Shown: positions 36,540-44,976 of the stretch, piece by piece
Numbering within the stretch: the first letter of the stretch is position 1
Layout: each line of letters starts with the position of its first letter
From: Burkholderia seminalis DSM 23518
Lineage (GTDB): Bacteria > Pseudomonadota > Gammaproteobacteria > Burkholderiales > Burkholderiaceae
Direction: 5' to 3'
Assembly (NCBI RefSeq): GCF_902832885.1
Contig: NZ_CADFDK010000006.1
Coordinates: 434,001 to 498,000, forward strand
DNA length: 64,000 nucleotides
Notes under the pieces: generated by a model
Databases searched by the model: none
Told to the model about the DNA's origin: nothing
Seen by the model: the letters and a program-made list of their open reading frames with translations, nothing else
Position numbers and translations under genes: made by a program

Positions 36540-36986
36540 TCAGCGCGCGGCCGGCGTCGAGCCGACGTCCGCGATCCGCGCTTCCAGCATCGCGAGCGCA
36601 CCCGACAGCGCATTGAGCACGTCGTCCGGCAACTGCGCCATCGTCTGTTCGATGAACGCCTTGCGGCGCGGCAGGCACGCGTCGAACGCCGCGCGGCCTT
36701 CGTCCGTCAGCGTCACGTTGGTCACGCGGTTGTCGCGCGCATCGGATTCGCGCTCGATCCAGCCGAGCGCATCGAGCGACTTCAACTGGCGCGTGAGCGC
36801 GCCCGGATCGATGCGCAGCACTTCGACGAGCTTCTTCTGCGACGAATGCCCGCCCATCGTGTGCAGCGCGACCATGATGCGCCAGCGCGGCATCGGCTGC
36901 CCGACGTGCGCTTCGAACGCGGTCATGAACGCGCGATACGTGCGTCCGAATTGCTGCAAGATCGCGACGCGGTCCTGTTCTTCCAT
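36540..36986 (-). CDS. MarR-family transcriptional regulator
   Basis: 148 aa from the ATG at 36986 (MEEQDRVAILQQFG). Winged HTH with HSSQKKLVEVLRIDPGALTRQLKSLDALGWIERE and the wing DNRVTNVTLTDEG, typical of MarR repressors of drug exporters. It lies 50 bases downstream of the DHA2 exporter on the same strand, the exporter first and the regulator second. It probably represses its own operon via the palindrome at 38651-38664. An upstream extension of the frame overlaps the exporter and is not required. Confidence 0.9.
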   Translation of the reverse strand: MEEQDRVAILQQFGRTYRAFMTAFEAHVGQPMPRWRIMVALHTMGGHSSQKKLVEVLRIDPGALTRQLKSLDALGWIERESDARDNRVTNVTLTDEGRAAFDACLPRRKAFIEQTMAQLPDDVLNALSGALAMLEARIADVGSTPAAR

Positions 36987-37036
36987 GCGCTGATGTCGTT
37001 CCGGTAAATCGTTGAATCGTTGAATCGCCCGATCGG

Positions 37037-38632
37037 TCAATCGGCCGCGACGTGCGGCTCGATCTTGCGCCGCAACGCAATCGGCGGCACGCGGCGGCAC
37101 TGCCACACCGACACCACGGCCACGACGGCCGCCATCGCGACGCCCAGGTGGATCGCGCCGACCAGCGATTCGCGGGCCGCTTCCAGCAGCAGCGCGCCAT
37201 TATGCCCGGCGCGCGTGAGCGCCGCGACGAGACCGCCCTGTGCCGCGCGATCGATCAGGATCTGCGGATCGGCGAGCTGTGCATGCCACTGCATCGCGTG
37301 ATCGGCCGACAGCGCGTCGCGCACGCCGCTCGAATACATCTGGTTGACGAGCGTGCCCGTCAGCGCGGTGCCGAGCATCCCGCCGACCATCCGCAGCGAT
37401 TGCAGCAGCGCCGTCGCGATCCCGAGGTGCTCGCGTCCGGCTGCCTGCTGCGCGAATACGGTGAGGTTCGGCAGCACGAAACCGAGCCCGATGCCGCCCG
37501 CGACCATCAGCGCCATCAGCATCCAGGCCGGCGTCGTGTGCGTCGAGACGACGATGCCCGCGCACGCGATCGCGAACAGCACGAAGCCGACGTGCAGCAT
37601 CGCGTTCGGATGGCGGATGCGCGTGACGACGCGTCCGTTCATGATGCTGCCGATCGTGATGAACACGACGAGCGGCGTGATCACGAGCCCGGCTTCCTTC
37701 GGCGACATCCCGAAGCCGCCCTGGAACAGCAGCGGCGCGTAGAACAGCAGCGAGAACATCGAGAAGCCGGCGAGGATCGCGAGCACGAACAGCGCGGACA
37801 GCGCGCGGTTGCCGAACATGTCGAACGGCAAAATGGGCTGTGCGCAGCGCTTCTCCCAGTGCCACAGGCCGACGCCGGCCGCGACCGCGACGACGAGCAG
37901 CAGCGACGCCCAGCTCGCGACGCCGTACTTCGGCAGCCATTCGACGAACAGCTGCAGCGCGCCGAGCGACAGCGCGATCAGCAGCGCGCCCGGCCAGTCG
38001 AGCCGCATCTTGCGATCGTGCACGACGTGGCGCAGGTGCGGCAGGTAGCGCCACACGAAGAACAGCGACAGCAGGCCGACCGGCAGGTTCACGTAGAACA
38101 CCGAGCGCCAGCCGAACGACTGGGTCAGCACGCCGCCGAGCGACGGGCCGACCGCGTTCGCGATGCCGAACGCGGAGCTCATCAGCACCTGCCAGCGCAG
38201 CCGCACGACGGAATCGGGGAACAGGTCGGGGATGCACGCGAACGCGGTACCGACCAGCATCCCGCCGCCGATTCCCTGCAGGCCGCGCGCGAGCACGAGG
38301 TACAGCATGTCGTTGGCCATCCCGCACAGCACCGACGCGCCGGTGAACACGACGATCGACACGATCACGAACGGCTTGCGGCCGTAATAGTCGCCGAGCC
38401 GGCCGAAGATCGGCACGGTGATCACGGAACTGAGGAGATACGAGGTCGCGACCCACGCGTACAGGTCGAAGCCCCTGAGTTCGGCGACGATGGTCGGCAG
38501 CGCGGTGCCGACGACCGTCTGGTCGAGCGCGACCAGCATGGTGACGAACGAGATGCCGATCATCGCCAGCAGCGATTCGCGGAACGGCAGGACTTGCCCG
38601 CTCGAATGGTGGGCGGCAGTATGGACGGCCAT
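37037..38632 (-). CDS. DHA2-family multidrug exporter linked to a MarR regulator
   Basis: 531 aa, about 14 membrane helices. Motif A GRLGDYYGRKPF after helix 2, motif C-like GIANAVGPSLGGVL in helix 5, and the typical N-terminal LVALDQTVVGTALPTI mark the EmrB/QacA branch. Its downstream MarR gene indicates substrate-inducible expression, as in emr-type systems, but no EmrA adaptor gene is present, so it may act alone in the inner membrane. The ATG at 38632 follows an A-rich leader. Substrate unknown. Confidence 0.9.
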   Translation of the reverse strand: MAVHTAAHHSSGQVLPFRESLLAMIGISFVTMLVALDQTVVGTALPTIVAELRGFDLYAWVATSYLLSSVITVPIFGRLGDYYGRKPFVIVSIVVFTGASVLCGMANDMLYLVLARGLQGIGGGMLVGTAFACIPDLFPDSVVRLRWQVLMSSAFGIANAVGPSLGGVLTQSFGWRSVFYVNLPVGLLSLFFVWRYLPHLRHVVHDRKMRLDWPGALLIALSLGALQLFVEWLPKYGVASWASLLLVVAVAAGVGLWHWEKRCAQPILPFDMFGNRALSALFVLAILAGFSMFSLLFYAPLLFQGGFGMSPKEAGLVITPLVVFITIGSIMNGRVVTRIRHPNAMLHVGFVLFAIACAGIVVSTHTTPAWMLMALMVAGGIGLGFVLPNLTVFAQQAAGREHLGIATALLQSLRMVGGMLGTALTGTLVNQMYSSGVRDALSADHAMQWHAQLADPQILIDRAAQGGLVAALTRAGHNGALLLEAARESLVGAIHLGVAMAAVVAVVSVWQCRRVPPIALRRKIEPHVAAD

Positions 38633-38650
38633 TTTTTTGTTGATGCAACT

Positions 38651-38664
38651 TTTGACGAGTCAAA
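38651..38664 (-). promoter_or_regulatory. Palindromic MarR operator candidate
   Basis: TTTGACGAGTCAAA is a perfect 6-base-arm inverted repeat, 19 bases upstream of the exporter ATG. MarR proteins often bind such sites (TTGA-N-TCAA type) over their promoter. It sits between divergent genes (exporter minus, EcsC-family gene plus), so it could influence both. Confidence 0.5.
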
Positions 38665-38739
38665 CAATCTCAAAATTCTAGCATGCCGGAGTAATCTAGG
38701 CTGGCGACGGTTTGGGGCCTGTTCACGCCAAGGAGAGAA

Positions 38740-39582
38740 ATGGAACCGATTTCAATCAACCCCGCGACGACGCTGTCGCCGGAGGATCGGGACGCGCTGG
38801 GGCGCGCGAAGCAGGTACTGGAAAGCCCGTCGCTGACGATGAAGCTGAGCGGGATGCTCGGCGCGCCGGTCGAGAAAATGATCGCGCGGCTGCCGGATTT
38901 CGCGACCGGCAAGATCAACGACGCGACGCAGCTCGCGCTGCGCAAGTGCCTGAACATCGCGCTGCGCACGCTCGGCAAGCCGCCGGCGCCGGACGCCGAG
39001 CCCGACAAGCCGAGCAACCTGCTGCACAAGCTCGCGGTCGCGACGACCGGTGCGGCGGGCGGCGCGTTCGGCTTTCTCGCGCTGCCGGTCGAGCTGCCGG
39101 TGACGACCACGCTGATCTTCCGCTCGGTATGCGACATCGCGCGCAGCGAAGGCGAGGACCTGACGTCGGTCGATACGCAGCTGCAATGCCTGGCCGTGCT
39201 CGGCATGGGCGGCAACCCGGACAAGCAGGAAGAGGACGCCGATCTCGGTTATTTCGTGCTGCGCGGCGCGCTTGCGCAAGCGATCTCGAAGGCGTCGTCG
39301 GACATCACGACGAAAGGCATCGCCGCGCACAGCTCGGCGGCCGTGTTCAAGCTCGTGCAGACGGTCGCGTCGCGCTTCTCGGTGCAGGTGACCGAGCAGA
39401 TGGCCGCGAAGTCGATCCCGGCGATCGGCGCCGTGCTGGGGGCGACCGTCAATACGCTGTTCATCGACCACTTCCAGCAGATGGCGCACGGCCATTTCAC
39501 CGTGCGCCGGCTCGAGCGCAAGTACGGCGCGGCGGCCGTCAAGGCCGCCTATCAGGCGATCGACGCCTCGCCGACGCGCTGA
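38740..39582 (+). CDS. EcsC-family protein
   Basis: 280 aa protein. The central part (LHKLAVATTGAAGGAFGFLALPVELPVTTTLIFRSVCDIARSEGED) matches the EcsC domain, whose members are linked to ABC transport or secretion in Bacillus but are functionally uncharacterised in proteobacteria. Amphipathic and hydrophobic helices suggest peripheral membrane association. Divergent from the DHA2 exporter. Its last 31 bases overlap the 3' end of the convergent esterase gene. The start ATG has AAGGAGAGAA before it. Confidence 0.83.
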   Translation: MEPISINPATTLSPEDRDALGRAKQVLESPSLTMKLSGMLGAPVEKMIARLPDFATGKINDATQLALRKCLNIALRTLGKPPAPDAEPDKPSNLLHKLAVATTGAAGGAFGFLALPVELPVTTTLIFRSVCDIARSEGEDLTSVDTQLQCLAVLGMGGNPDKQEEDADLGYFVLRGALAQAISKASSDITTKGIAAHSSAAVFKLVQTVASRFSVQVTEQMAAKSIPAIGAVLGATVNTLFIDHFQQMAHGHFTVRRLERKYGAAAVKAAYQAIDASPTR

Positions 39583-40514
39583 ACCGCGCGTTCGACCGCG
39601 ACGCGGCGCAGGAACGCGGCCGCCCGGTCGAGCGCGTCGCGCGCTTCCGGCATCATCGGCGCGTACAACTGCCACACGTGCGGCATGTCGGGCCACACCT
39701 CGATCTCCACCGCCACGCCGGCCGCCTTCGCCTGCTCGGCAACGCGGCGCGAATCGTCGAGCAGCACCTCGGTGCTGCCGACCTGGATATACAGCGGCGG
39801 CAGGCCCGTGAAATCCGCGTAGAGCGGCGATGCGTACGGATGCGTTGCCGGCGTGTCGCCGAGGTACAGCTTCGCGGCCTTCGGCAGCGCCGAGCCGGCA
39901 AACATCGGATCGGCGCCGTCGTTGGTGCGCAGCGTCGCGCCGGAGGCCGCGAGATCGGTCCACGGCGAGAACAGGATCGCGCCGGCCGGCAACGGTTCGC
40001 CGCGATCGCGCAGCGCGACGAGCGTCGCGAGCGCGAGGCCGCCGCCCGCCGAATCGCCGCCGAGCACGATCGACTCGGGCGGCGTGCCGAGCGCCAGCAG
40101 TTGCCGGTAGGCCGCGAGCGCATCGTCGAGCGCGGCCGGGAAACGGTTTTCGGGCGCGAGCCGGTAGTCGAGCGAGAACGAGCGCACACCCGCACGCTTC
40201 GTCAGGCCGAACACCAGCGGCCGGTGCGTTCTCGTCGAACAGAAGTAATAACCGCCGCCGTGGAAGTACAGCAGCGTGCGGCCGGGCCCGCGCCCCGCGC
40301 TCGCGTCGGTGCGCTCGAGCCACTCGCCACGCAGCGGCGCATCGCCCGCGCCATGGCACTGGCGCAGCCGGTAGCCCGACGGCGCGCGGCGCGGCACGAT
40401 CATCCGCAGATCGGTAAAGCGCCGCGCACGCGCGGGGTCGAGCACCTCGCGCGTGGTCTCGGGACGAAACTGCCAGCGCAGCAGCCAGCAGGCGAGCTTG
40501 CTTTGCCAACTCAT
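39552..40514 (-). CDS. HSL-family alpha/beta hydrolase (esterase)
   Basis: 320 aa from the ATG at 40514 (MSWQSKLACW), eight bases after GGAG. The oxyanion-hole motif YFHGGGYYFCS (about residue 85) and the nucleophile elbow GGDSAGGGLAL (Ser about residue 155) are diagnostic of the hormone-sensitive-lipase-type esterases, with acid and His expected near VEIEVWPDMPHVWQL. It should hydrolyse short acyl esters, substrate unknown. It converges with the EcsC gene and their coding ends overlap by 31 bases, so no terminator separates them. Confidence 0.87.
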   Translation of the reverse strand: MSWQSKLACWLLRWQFRPETTREVLDPARARRFTDLRMIVPRRAPSGYRLRQCHGAGDAPLRGEWLERTDASAGRGPGRTLLYFHGGGYYFCSTRTHRPLVFGLTKRAGVRSFSLDYRLAPENRFPAALDDALAAYRQLLALGTPPESIVLGGDSAGGGLALATLVALRDRGEPLPAGAILFSPWTDLAASGATLRTNDGADPMFAGSALPKAAKLYLGDTPATHPYASPLYADFTGLPPLYIQVGSTEVLLDDSRRVAEQAKAAGVAVEIEVWPDMPHVWQLYAPMMPEARDALDRAAAFLRRVAVERAVQRVGEASIA

Positions 40515-40603
40515 CGAATGCACTCCGTCATCGCAGTGTGACGATGGTACGTGCGAACGTTCCCGCCCCGCTCGACAGGTGCCTCTATATCAAACGCCGG
40601 CGC

Positions 40604-41038
40604 TCAGTTCGCCGGCATCACCTGGCCGCGGATCTCGCCGGCCGGGTGCTCCTTCGTATGGACGTTGAAGTACCACTTGCCGCCCATCAGGTCGGTAACC
40701 TGCGCGTCGGTGAGTTCCTTCGAACCCTTGATCGGGCTCGCCAGCTCGTCCTTCGGAATCGGCACCTGCACGCCCGCGTTCTGGCCGACCGGCGCGGGCC
40801 CGTGGAAATGCGCGGCGGTGGCCGGCCCCGTGAGGTGTTCGTAAGTGACCGTCCACTGCAGCGTATGGGTGGCCGTGTCGTACGTGGCGTCGACCTTGCC
40901 CGAACCCTTGGTCGCCGTGGGCGGGACTTCGCTCGACGGCTGGAGACTGGCGGACAGGCGCACCGTTTCGGCAGCGGCGCTGCCGGCGGCCAGCACGCCC
41001 GCGAGTAACGCGACCTGGAGCAAACGCAGCTTGAGCAT
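40604..41038 (-). CDS. Secreted CHRD-domain protein
   Basis: 144 aa with a clear signal peptide (LLQVALLAGVLAAGSAAA, cleavage about residue 23) and AAGGAG six bases before the ATG at 41038. The mature part matches the CHRD domain: VRLSASLQPSSEVPPTATKG at its start, TAAHFHGPAPVGQNAGV in the middle and WYFNVHTKEHPAGEIRGQVMPAN at the end. CHRD domains occur in chordin and in many bacterial exported proteins; the bacterial role is unknown. It stands alone. Confidence 0.88.
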   Translation of the reverse strand: MLKLRLLQVALLAGVLAAGSAAAETVRLSASLQPSSEVPPTATKGSGKVDATYDTATHTLQWTVTYEHLTGPATAAHFHGPAPVGQNAGVQVPIPKDELASPIKGSKELTDAQVTDLMGGKWYFNVHTKEHPAGEIRGQVMPAN

Positions 41039-41246
41039 GGACTCTCCTTGTACGACGTTGTACGCCGCCCGGACGGGGGCGCCAGATAGGATGGTAGTCG
41101 ATCGCCGCCGTTGCGGGAGTCCGCCGAACGGCCAGGCAGCGAATCGTCGCGGCGCCGCGACCGGCAGCGTTGCGTCAGTCTGCGTCAACCTGGAACGGAC
41201 CTTTGCAACCCGACGGCTGAATCCGCGCGCGGGCTTTCGCTACACT

Positions 41247-41323
41247 TCGTCTCACAGTTGCTTGTTTCCTTCGTCCGAAGGAGTCTGCGAGTATTCACGC
41301 GGCCACCCGGCCGCGTTTTTTTT
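41247..41323 (+). ncRNA. Candidate small RNA ending in an orphan terminator
   Basis: A strong terminator (41298-41323) on the plus strand has no plus-strand gene before it; both neighbouring genes are on the minus strand and point away or end elsewhere. Just upstream is a second perfect hairpin, TCCTTCG (41267-41273) with CGAAGGA (41276-41282). A possible -10 (TACACT at 41241-41246) would give a transcript of roughly 70-75 bases with two stem-loops and a U tail, like Hfq-binding sRNAs. The -35 is weak. No family recognised. Confidence 0.4.
41298..41323 (+). terminator. Orphan rho-independent terminator
   Basis: Stem CGCGGCC (41298-41304), loop ACCC, stem GGCCGCG (41309-41315), then eight T residues. 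Oriented on the plus strand, where no protein gene precedes it; read on the minus strand it is not followed by T. Confidence 0.8.
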
Positions 41324-41355
41324 GCATGCGCCGCCGGCAGCCGCGCCAGGTCGAG

Positions 41356-42129
41356 TCACGCGCGATAGCCGGGATCGATCCGATCGACGATACGCTGCAG
41401 CGCGTCGAACGCATCCTGCCCCGCGCCGTGCTTCGGATCGAAATTCAGCGAATCGCGCACGCACCCCTCGAGCACGGGCGGCGCGATCGGCAGCGCGCCG
41501 CCGATCGCATGCGTCGCGACCTGCACCTCGCACGCGCGGTTGAGCAGCCACATCAGCGAGAACGTCTGCGCGAGCGTCGCGCCGATCGTCACCGGTCCGT
41601 GGTTGCGCAACAGCAGCACGGGCCGCCCGCCCGCGCTCTCGACGATGCGCCGGCCCTCCTCCAGATGCACGGTGATGCCCTCGAAGTCGTGATACGCGAT
41701 CTTCCCGTACAGCTGCGCCGAATAGAAATTGGAAAACGACAGCCCGTCGCGCGAGCAGCACACGGCCATCGTCGGCGTCGTGTGCACGTGCATCACGCAA
41801 TGCGCATCGGGCAGCGCCGCATGGATCGCGCTGTGGAACGTGAAGCCGGCCGGATTGATCGGCCAGTCGGAATGCCCGATCACGTTGCCGTCGATGTCGA
41901 TCTTCACGAGGTTCGATGCGCACACCTCGCGGTAATGGAGCCCGAACGGATTGATCAGGAAATGCCCGTCCTCGCCCGGCACGCGCAGCGAGATATGGTT
42001 GTAGATCAGCTCGGTCCAGCCGAGGTGGTCGAAGATGCGGTAAGCGGCCGCGAGCTGCACGCGCGCCTGCCATTCGGCTTCGGAGAAGCGGGCGGGACGC
42101 GTGAACGGCTGGTTCGGTACACGTTGCAT
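41356..42129 (-). CDS. Class II aldolase/adducin family protein
   Basis: 257 aa from the ATG at 42129 (MQRVPNQPFTRP), with GGAG seven bases upstream; the frame continues upstream without need. The family signature is seen in NHISLRVPGEDGHFLINPFG near residues 45-65, the metal-binding HVHTTPTMAV (about residue 115) and LLRNHGPVTIGAT. Zn-dependent members act on fuculose- or ribulose-phosphate-like sugars, but many of this subgroup have no known substrate. It is a single-gene unit upstream of the small-RNA-like terminator. Confidence 0.86.
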   Translation of the reverse strand: MQRVPNQPFTRPARFSEAEWQARVQLAAAYRIFDHLGWTELIYNHISLRVPGEDGHFLINPFGLHYREVCASNLVKIDIDGNVIGHSDWPINPAGFTFHSAIHAALPDAHCVMHVHTTPTMAVCCSRDGLSFSNFYSAQLYGKIAYHDFEGITVHLEEGRRIVESAGGRPVLLLRNHGPVTIGATLAQTFSLMWLLNRACEVQVATHAIGGALPIAPPVLEGCVRDSLNFDPKHGAGQDAFDALQRIVDRIDPGYRA

Positions 42130-42291
42130 GGAGGAACTCCGGTTGCGGGTGCGCGCGGCGCGCACGGCACGGGCCGTCCGCGGCATCGTCACGCACGCCC
42201 ATATGGTTGCGCACACAACCATATCACCTTCCCCGCGCCCCGGTAACGCGGGTTTAGCCGGAGCGCTTCCGCCCCCTGTTTGCCGGGGCGC

Positions 42292-43917
42292 TCAAAGCTG
42301 ATCGTCGACCGGCAGCAGGGTGAAGATGCCCGTCATCAGGTTGCGCATCAGCCCCGCGTGCGGATCGACGCGATAGGTCGCCGGCTGGCCGTCGTCGACG
42401 CCCGTCCATTCGAGTTCGGGCGACCCGTCGCCCGCCGGCGCGACGAGGCTCACGCGGTAGCTTTCGTCCGGCTGCGTCACGCGCGCGAAGATCGTCGCGA
42501 CCTGCTCGGCGAGCGCCGGGCTGTGGATTACCAGCGCCAGTTCGGTATTCAGGTGCGCGGAACGCGGGTCGAGGTTCAACGAGCCGATCACGAGGATCTT
42601 CCGGTCGATCACGTACGCCTTCGCGTGCAGGCTGGCGCGCGAGCGCGACCCGAACAGGCGCGGGCGCTGGCGGCCCGGCTGCGCCTTGAACTCGTACAGC
42701 TCGACGCCGTGCCGCAGCAGCGGCACGCGGTACGGCGCGTAGCCGGCCTGCACGGCGACCGCGTCGGTCGCGGCGAGCGAATTCGTCAGGATCGCGACGC
42801 GCACGCCGCGCGCGGTCGTGTCGCCGAGAATCTTCACGCCCGCGTCGTGCGGCACGAAATAGGGCGAAAACGCGAGGAATTCCTGCTGCGCGCCGCGCGT
42901 CAGCTCGACGAGGCGCTGCATCGGCGGGCTGACGTACGCGTCGGTCGGCCGAGCGACCTTGTCGGGTGCATCGACCTTGAACTCGGCCGGCGCCCACACG
43001 AGCCCGAGCTCGTCGCGCGCGATCTGCTGCGCGAGCGGCGTCGCGTTCAGCGGCTTCGCGTTGTACGGCTCGGCGTTCTCGCGCCAGTGGCTGCGCAGCC
43101 CGTCGCGCATCGCGTCGAGTTCCTTCGGATCGAACGACTGGTGATTCAGCACGCGCAGCGGATAGCTGCTCGCGCTCGACCAGTACGTGTCGAAGCTCGC
43201 CGACACGTCGTTCGTCACCGGGCCGGCGGCGAGCACGTCGAGATCGCGGAACTGCAGCGTCGGGCTCGCGCTGAAGTATTCGTCGCCGAGATTGCGGCCG
43301 CCGACGATCGCGAGCTGGTTGTCCGCGATCATCGCCTTGTTGTGCATCCGGCGCGTGAAGCTGTCGATGCGCGTGAAGAAGTTGGTCGTGCGCTCGACCA
43401 TCCCCTGCCGCGACGCGCCGAACGGGTTGAATACGCGGATCTCGATGTTCGGGTGCGTGTTCAGCGCGGCCATCACGCGGTCGATGTCGCGGAAGTTCAG
43501 GTCGTCGACCAGCATCCGCACGCGCACGCCGCGATCGGCCGCGTACAGCGCCGCGGCGAGCAGCAGCTTGCCCGTCGTGTCCTCGGTCGCGATGTAGTAC
43601 TGCATGTCGAGCGTCTTCGTCGCCGCGCGGGCGAGCGCGATGCGCATCTGCAGCGCCTGCGCGCCATCGGCCAGCAGCCGGAAGCCCGACTGGCCGGGAT
43701 GCGCGGCCTCGGGTGCCGCCAGCGCGTCGCGCAGCGGCGTCGCGGTGTCGGGCGGCAACGCATGCGAAACCGGGCGATCGAGGGTGGTGGCGGGTGGATG
43801 CGTCGCGCACGCGGCGACGAGCGACAGCAGTGCGCAGACGGCCAGCGCACGGGCCGGGCGGCATGCGGCACGCCATGACGGCGCGGCCGGCGCGCGCCGG
43901 ATGAAGGACGTGAGCAC
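42292..43917 (-). CDS. Phospholipase-D-family lipoprotein (cardiolipin-synthase-C-like)
   Basis: 541 aa from a GTG at 43917, supported by AGGAAG five bases upstream; a further start exists 36 bases earlier. The N-terminus is a lipoprotein signal ending LVAACATH. Two HKD motifs (HNKAMIADNQLAIVGGRN, about residue 200, and HAKAYVIDRKILVIGSLN, about residue 430) mark a PLD-type phosphodiesterase or phosphatidyltransferase, close to ClsC/YmdC, which makes cardiolipin. The protein would face the periplasm. No YmdB partner lies beside it. The 178 bases to the lldR side hold no gene. Confidence 0.87.
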   Translation of the reverse strand: MLTSFIRRAPAAPSWRAACRPARALAVCALLSLVAACATHPPATTLDRPVSHALPPDTATPLRDALAAPEAAHPGQSGFRLLADGAQALQMRIALARAATKTLDMQYYIATEDTTGKLLLAAALYAADRGVRVRMLVDDLNFRDIDRVMAALNTHPNIEIRVFNPFGASRQGMVERTTNFFTRIDSFTRRMHNKAMIADNQLAIVGGRNLGDEYFSASPTLQFRDLDVLAAGPVTNDVSASFDTYWSSASSYPLRVLNHQSFDPKELDAMRDGLRSHWRENAEPYNAKPLNATPLAQQIARDELGLVWAPAEFKVDAPDKVARPTDAYVSPPMQRLVELTRGAQQEFLAFSPYFVPHDAGVKILGDTTARGVRVAILTNSLAATDAVAVQAGYAPYRVPLLRHGVELYEFKAQPGRQRPRLFGSRSRASLHAKAYVIDRKILVIGSLNLDPRSAHLNTELALVIHSPALAEQVATIFARVTQPDESYRVSLVAPAGDGSPELEWTGVDDGQPATYRVDPHAGLMRNLMTGIFTLLPVDDQL

Positions 43918-44117
43918 GGGAGCTTCCTCGACTGGCGGAACGACGGTCCGCATTCGCCGCGGCGCGCGGCTGGCGCGCCGCTCCGGCCGATTCTAGTGGG
44001 CGGCCGACGACCCGGTCAATCGCGCGGGCGGCGCACGGCGGCCCGCGCGCGGCCGGCTGCCGGCGGGCGACGCCCGGACATGCCCAATCCGCCGGCTGGA
44101 CGCGCCTCGAGCGGATG

Positions 44118-44128
44118 TGGTCCGACCA
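44118..44128. promoter_or_regulatory. LldR/FadR-type half-site pair downstream of lldR
   Basis: TGGT-CCG-ACCA, the TGGT-N3-ACCA pattern typical of FadR-subfamily GntR regulators including LldR and PdhR. It lies 4 bases after the lldR stop codon, at the opposite end of the gene from the promoter-side site at 44883-44897. Confidence 0.45.
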
Positions 44129-44131
44129 ATC

Positions 44132-44848
44132 TCACCGCCCGTCGCCGCTGCGCTCGAAATGGCTGCGCACGTAGTCGATATGCGTCTGCATCGCGGTGCG
44201 CGCCTCTTCGGGCCGCTGCGCGCAGATCGCATCGCACACGACGCGGTGCTGTTGCAACAGCAGCTCGGACGCCTGCTCGTCCTCCATCGTCATGCCCGCC
44301 ACGTTGATCGAGATGTGCTCGCGCAGCATCCCGATCACGCTCGTATGCAAGTGCAGGAACATCGTGTTGTGTGACGCGAGCGCGATCGCCTCGTGCAGCT
44401 TCGCGTCGGTCGCGGCCTCGACGGCCGCGTCGTCGTTCGCGTGCGCGGTTTCGAGTTCGCGCAGCAGCGCGCGGATCCGGCGCCGGTCGTTCGCATCGGC
44501 CCGCAGCGCGGCGAAATAAGCGGTCGCGCCTTCAAGTACGCGGCGGAATTCGAGGATGTCGTCGCGCAGCGCCGGATGATCGGCGACCAGCTGGCCCCAT
44601 GGCGACGCGATGCCCGCGCGCAACTGGTCGGTCACGTAGACCCCCGCGCCGCGCCGGCTCTGCAGCAGCCCGCGCGCGACGAGCCGCTGGGTCGCCTCGC
44701 GCACGGTATTGCGCGCGACGCCGTACTGCTGCGCGAGCACGCGCTCGGCCGGCAGCCGCGCACCGGCCGGCCAGGTGCCGTCGAGCAGCGCCGTCTCGAT
44801 CTTGCGCATCACCACTTCGGTCCGGCCCCGTGCCGTCATCGCTGCCAT
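44132..44848 (-). CDS. lldR: GntR-family L-lactate-responsive regulator
   Basis: 238 aa from the ATG at 44848, following GGAGAGG. FadR subfamily: winged HTH RLPAERVLAQQYGVARNTVREATQRL (about 35-60) and an all-helical FCD ligand domain (LEFRRVLEGATAYFAALRA, LHLHTSVIGMLREHI). In enterobacteria and Corynebacterium LldR represses lactate operons and is released by L-lactate. It is divergent from lutA-lutC-lutB-lldP across a 128-base gap holding an ATTGG/CCAAT palindrome, so it is the probable repressor of that operon. The symbol is given from context. Confidence 0.85.
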   Translation of the reverse strand: MAAMTARGRTEVVMRKIETALLDGTWPAGARLPAERVLAQQYGVARNTVREATQRLVARGLLQSRRGAGVYVTDQLRAGIASPWGQLVADHPALRDDILEFRRVLEGATAYFAALRADANDRRRIRALLRELETAHANDDAAVEAATDAKLHEAIALASHNTMFLHLHTSVIGMLREHISINVAGMTMEDEQASELLLQQHRVVCDAICAQRPEEARTAMQTHIDYVRSHFERSGDGR

Positions 44849-44882
44849 CGCCGCCTCTCCCCGCTCATTGCCTGTCACGCCG

Positions 44883-44897
44883 ATTGGCCCAACCAAT
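44883..44897. promoter_or_regulatory. LldR operator candidate in the lldR-lutA promoter region
   Basis: ATTGG-CCCAA-CCAAT, a perfect inverted repeat in the divergent gap, 35 bases before the lldR ATG and 80 before lutA. It matches the TGG/CCA logic of LldR sites. Confidence 0.55.
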
Positions 44898-44976
44898 TTG
44901 AGCCGCGGCGCCGTCGCGGGAATTATGCAGCGAAATCGTCGACCCGCATGCCGGGCCGTCGCCCCTGGAGCGAGAC

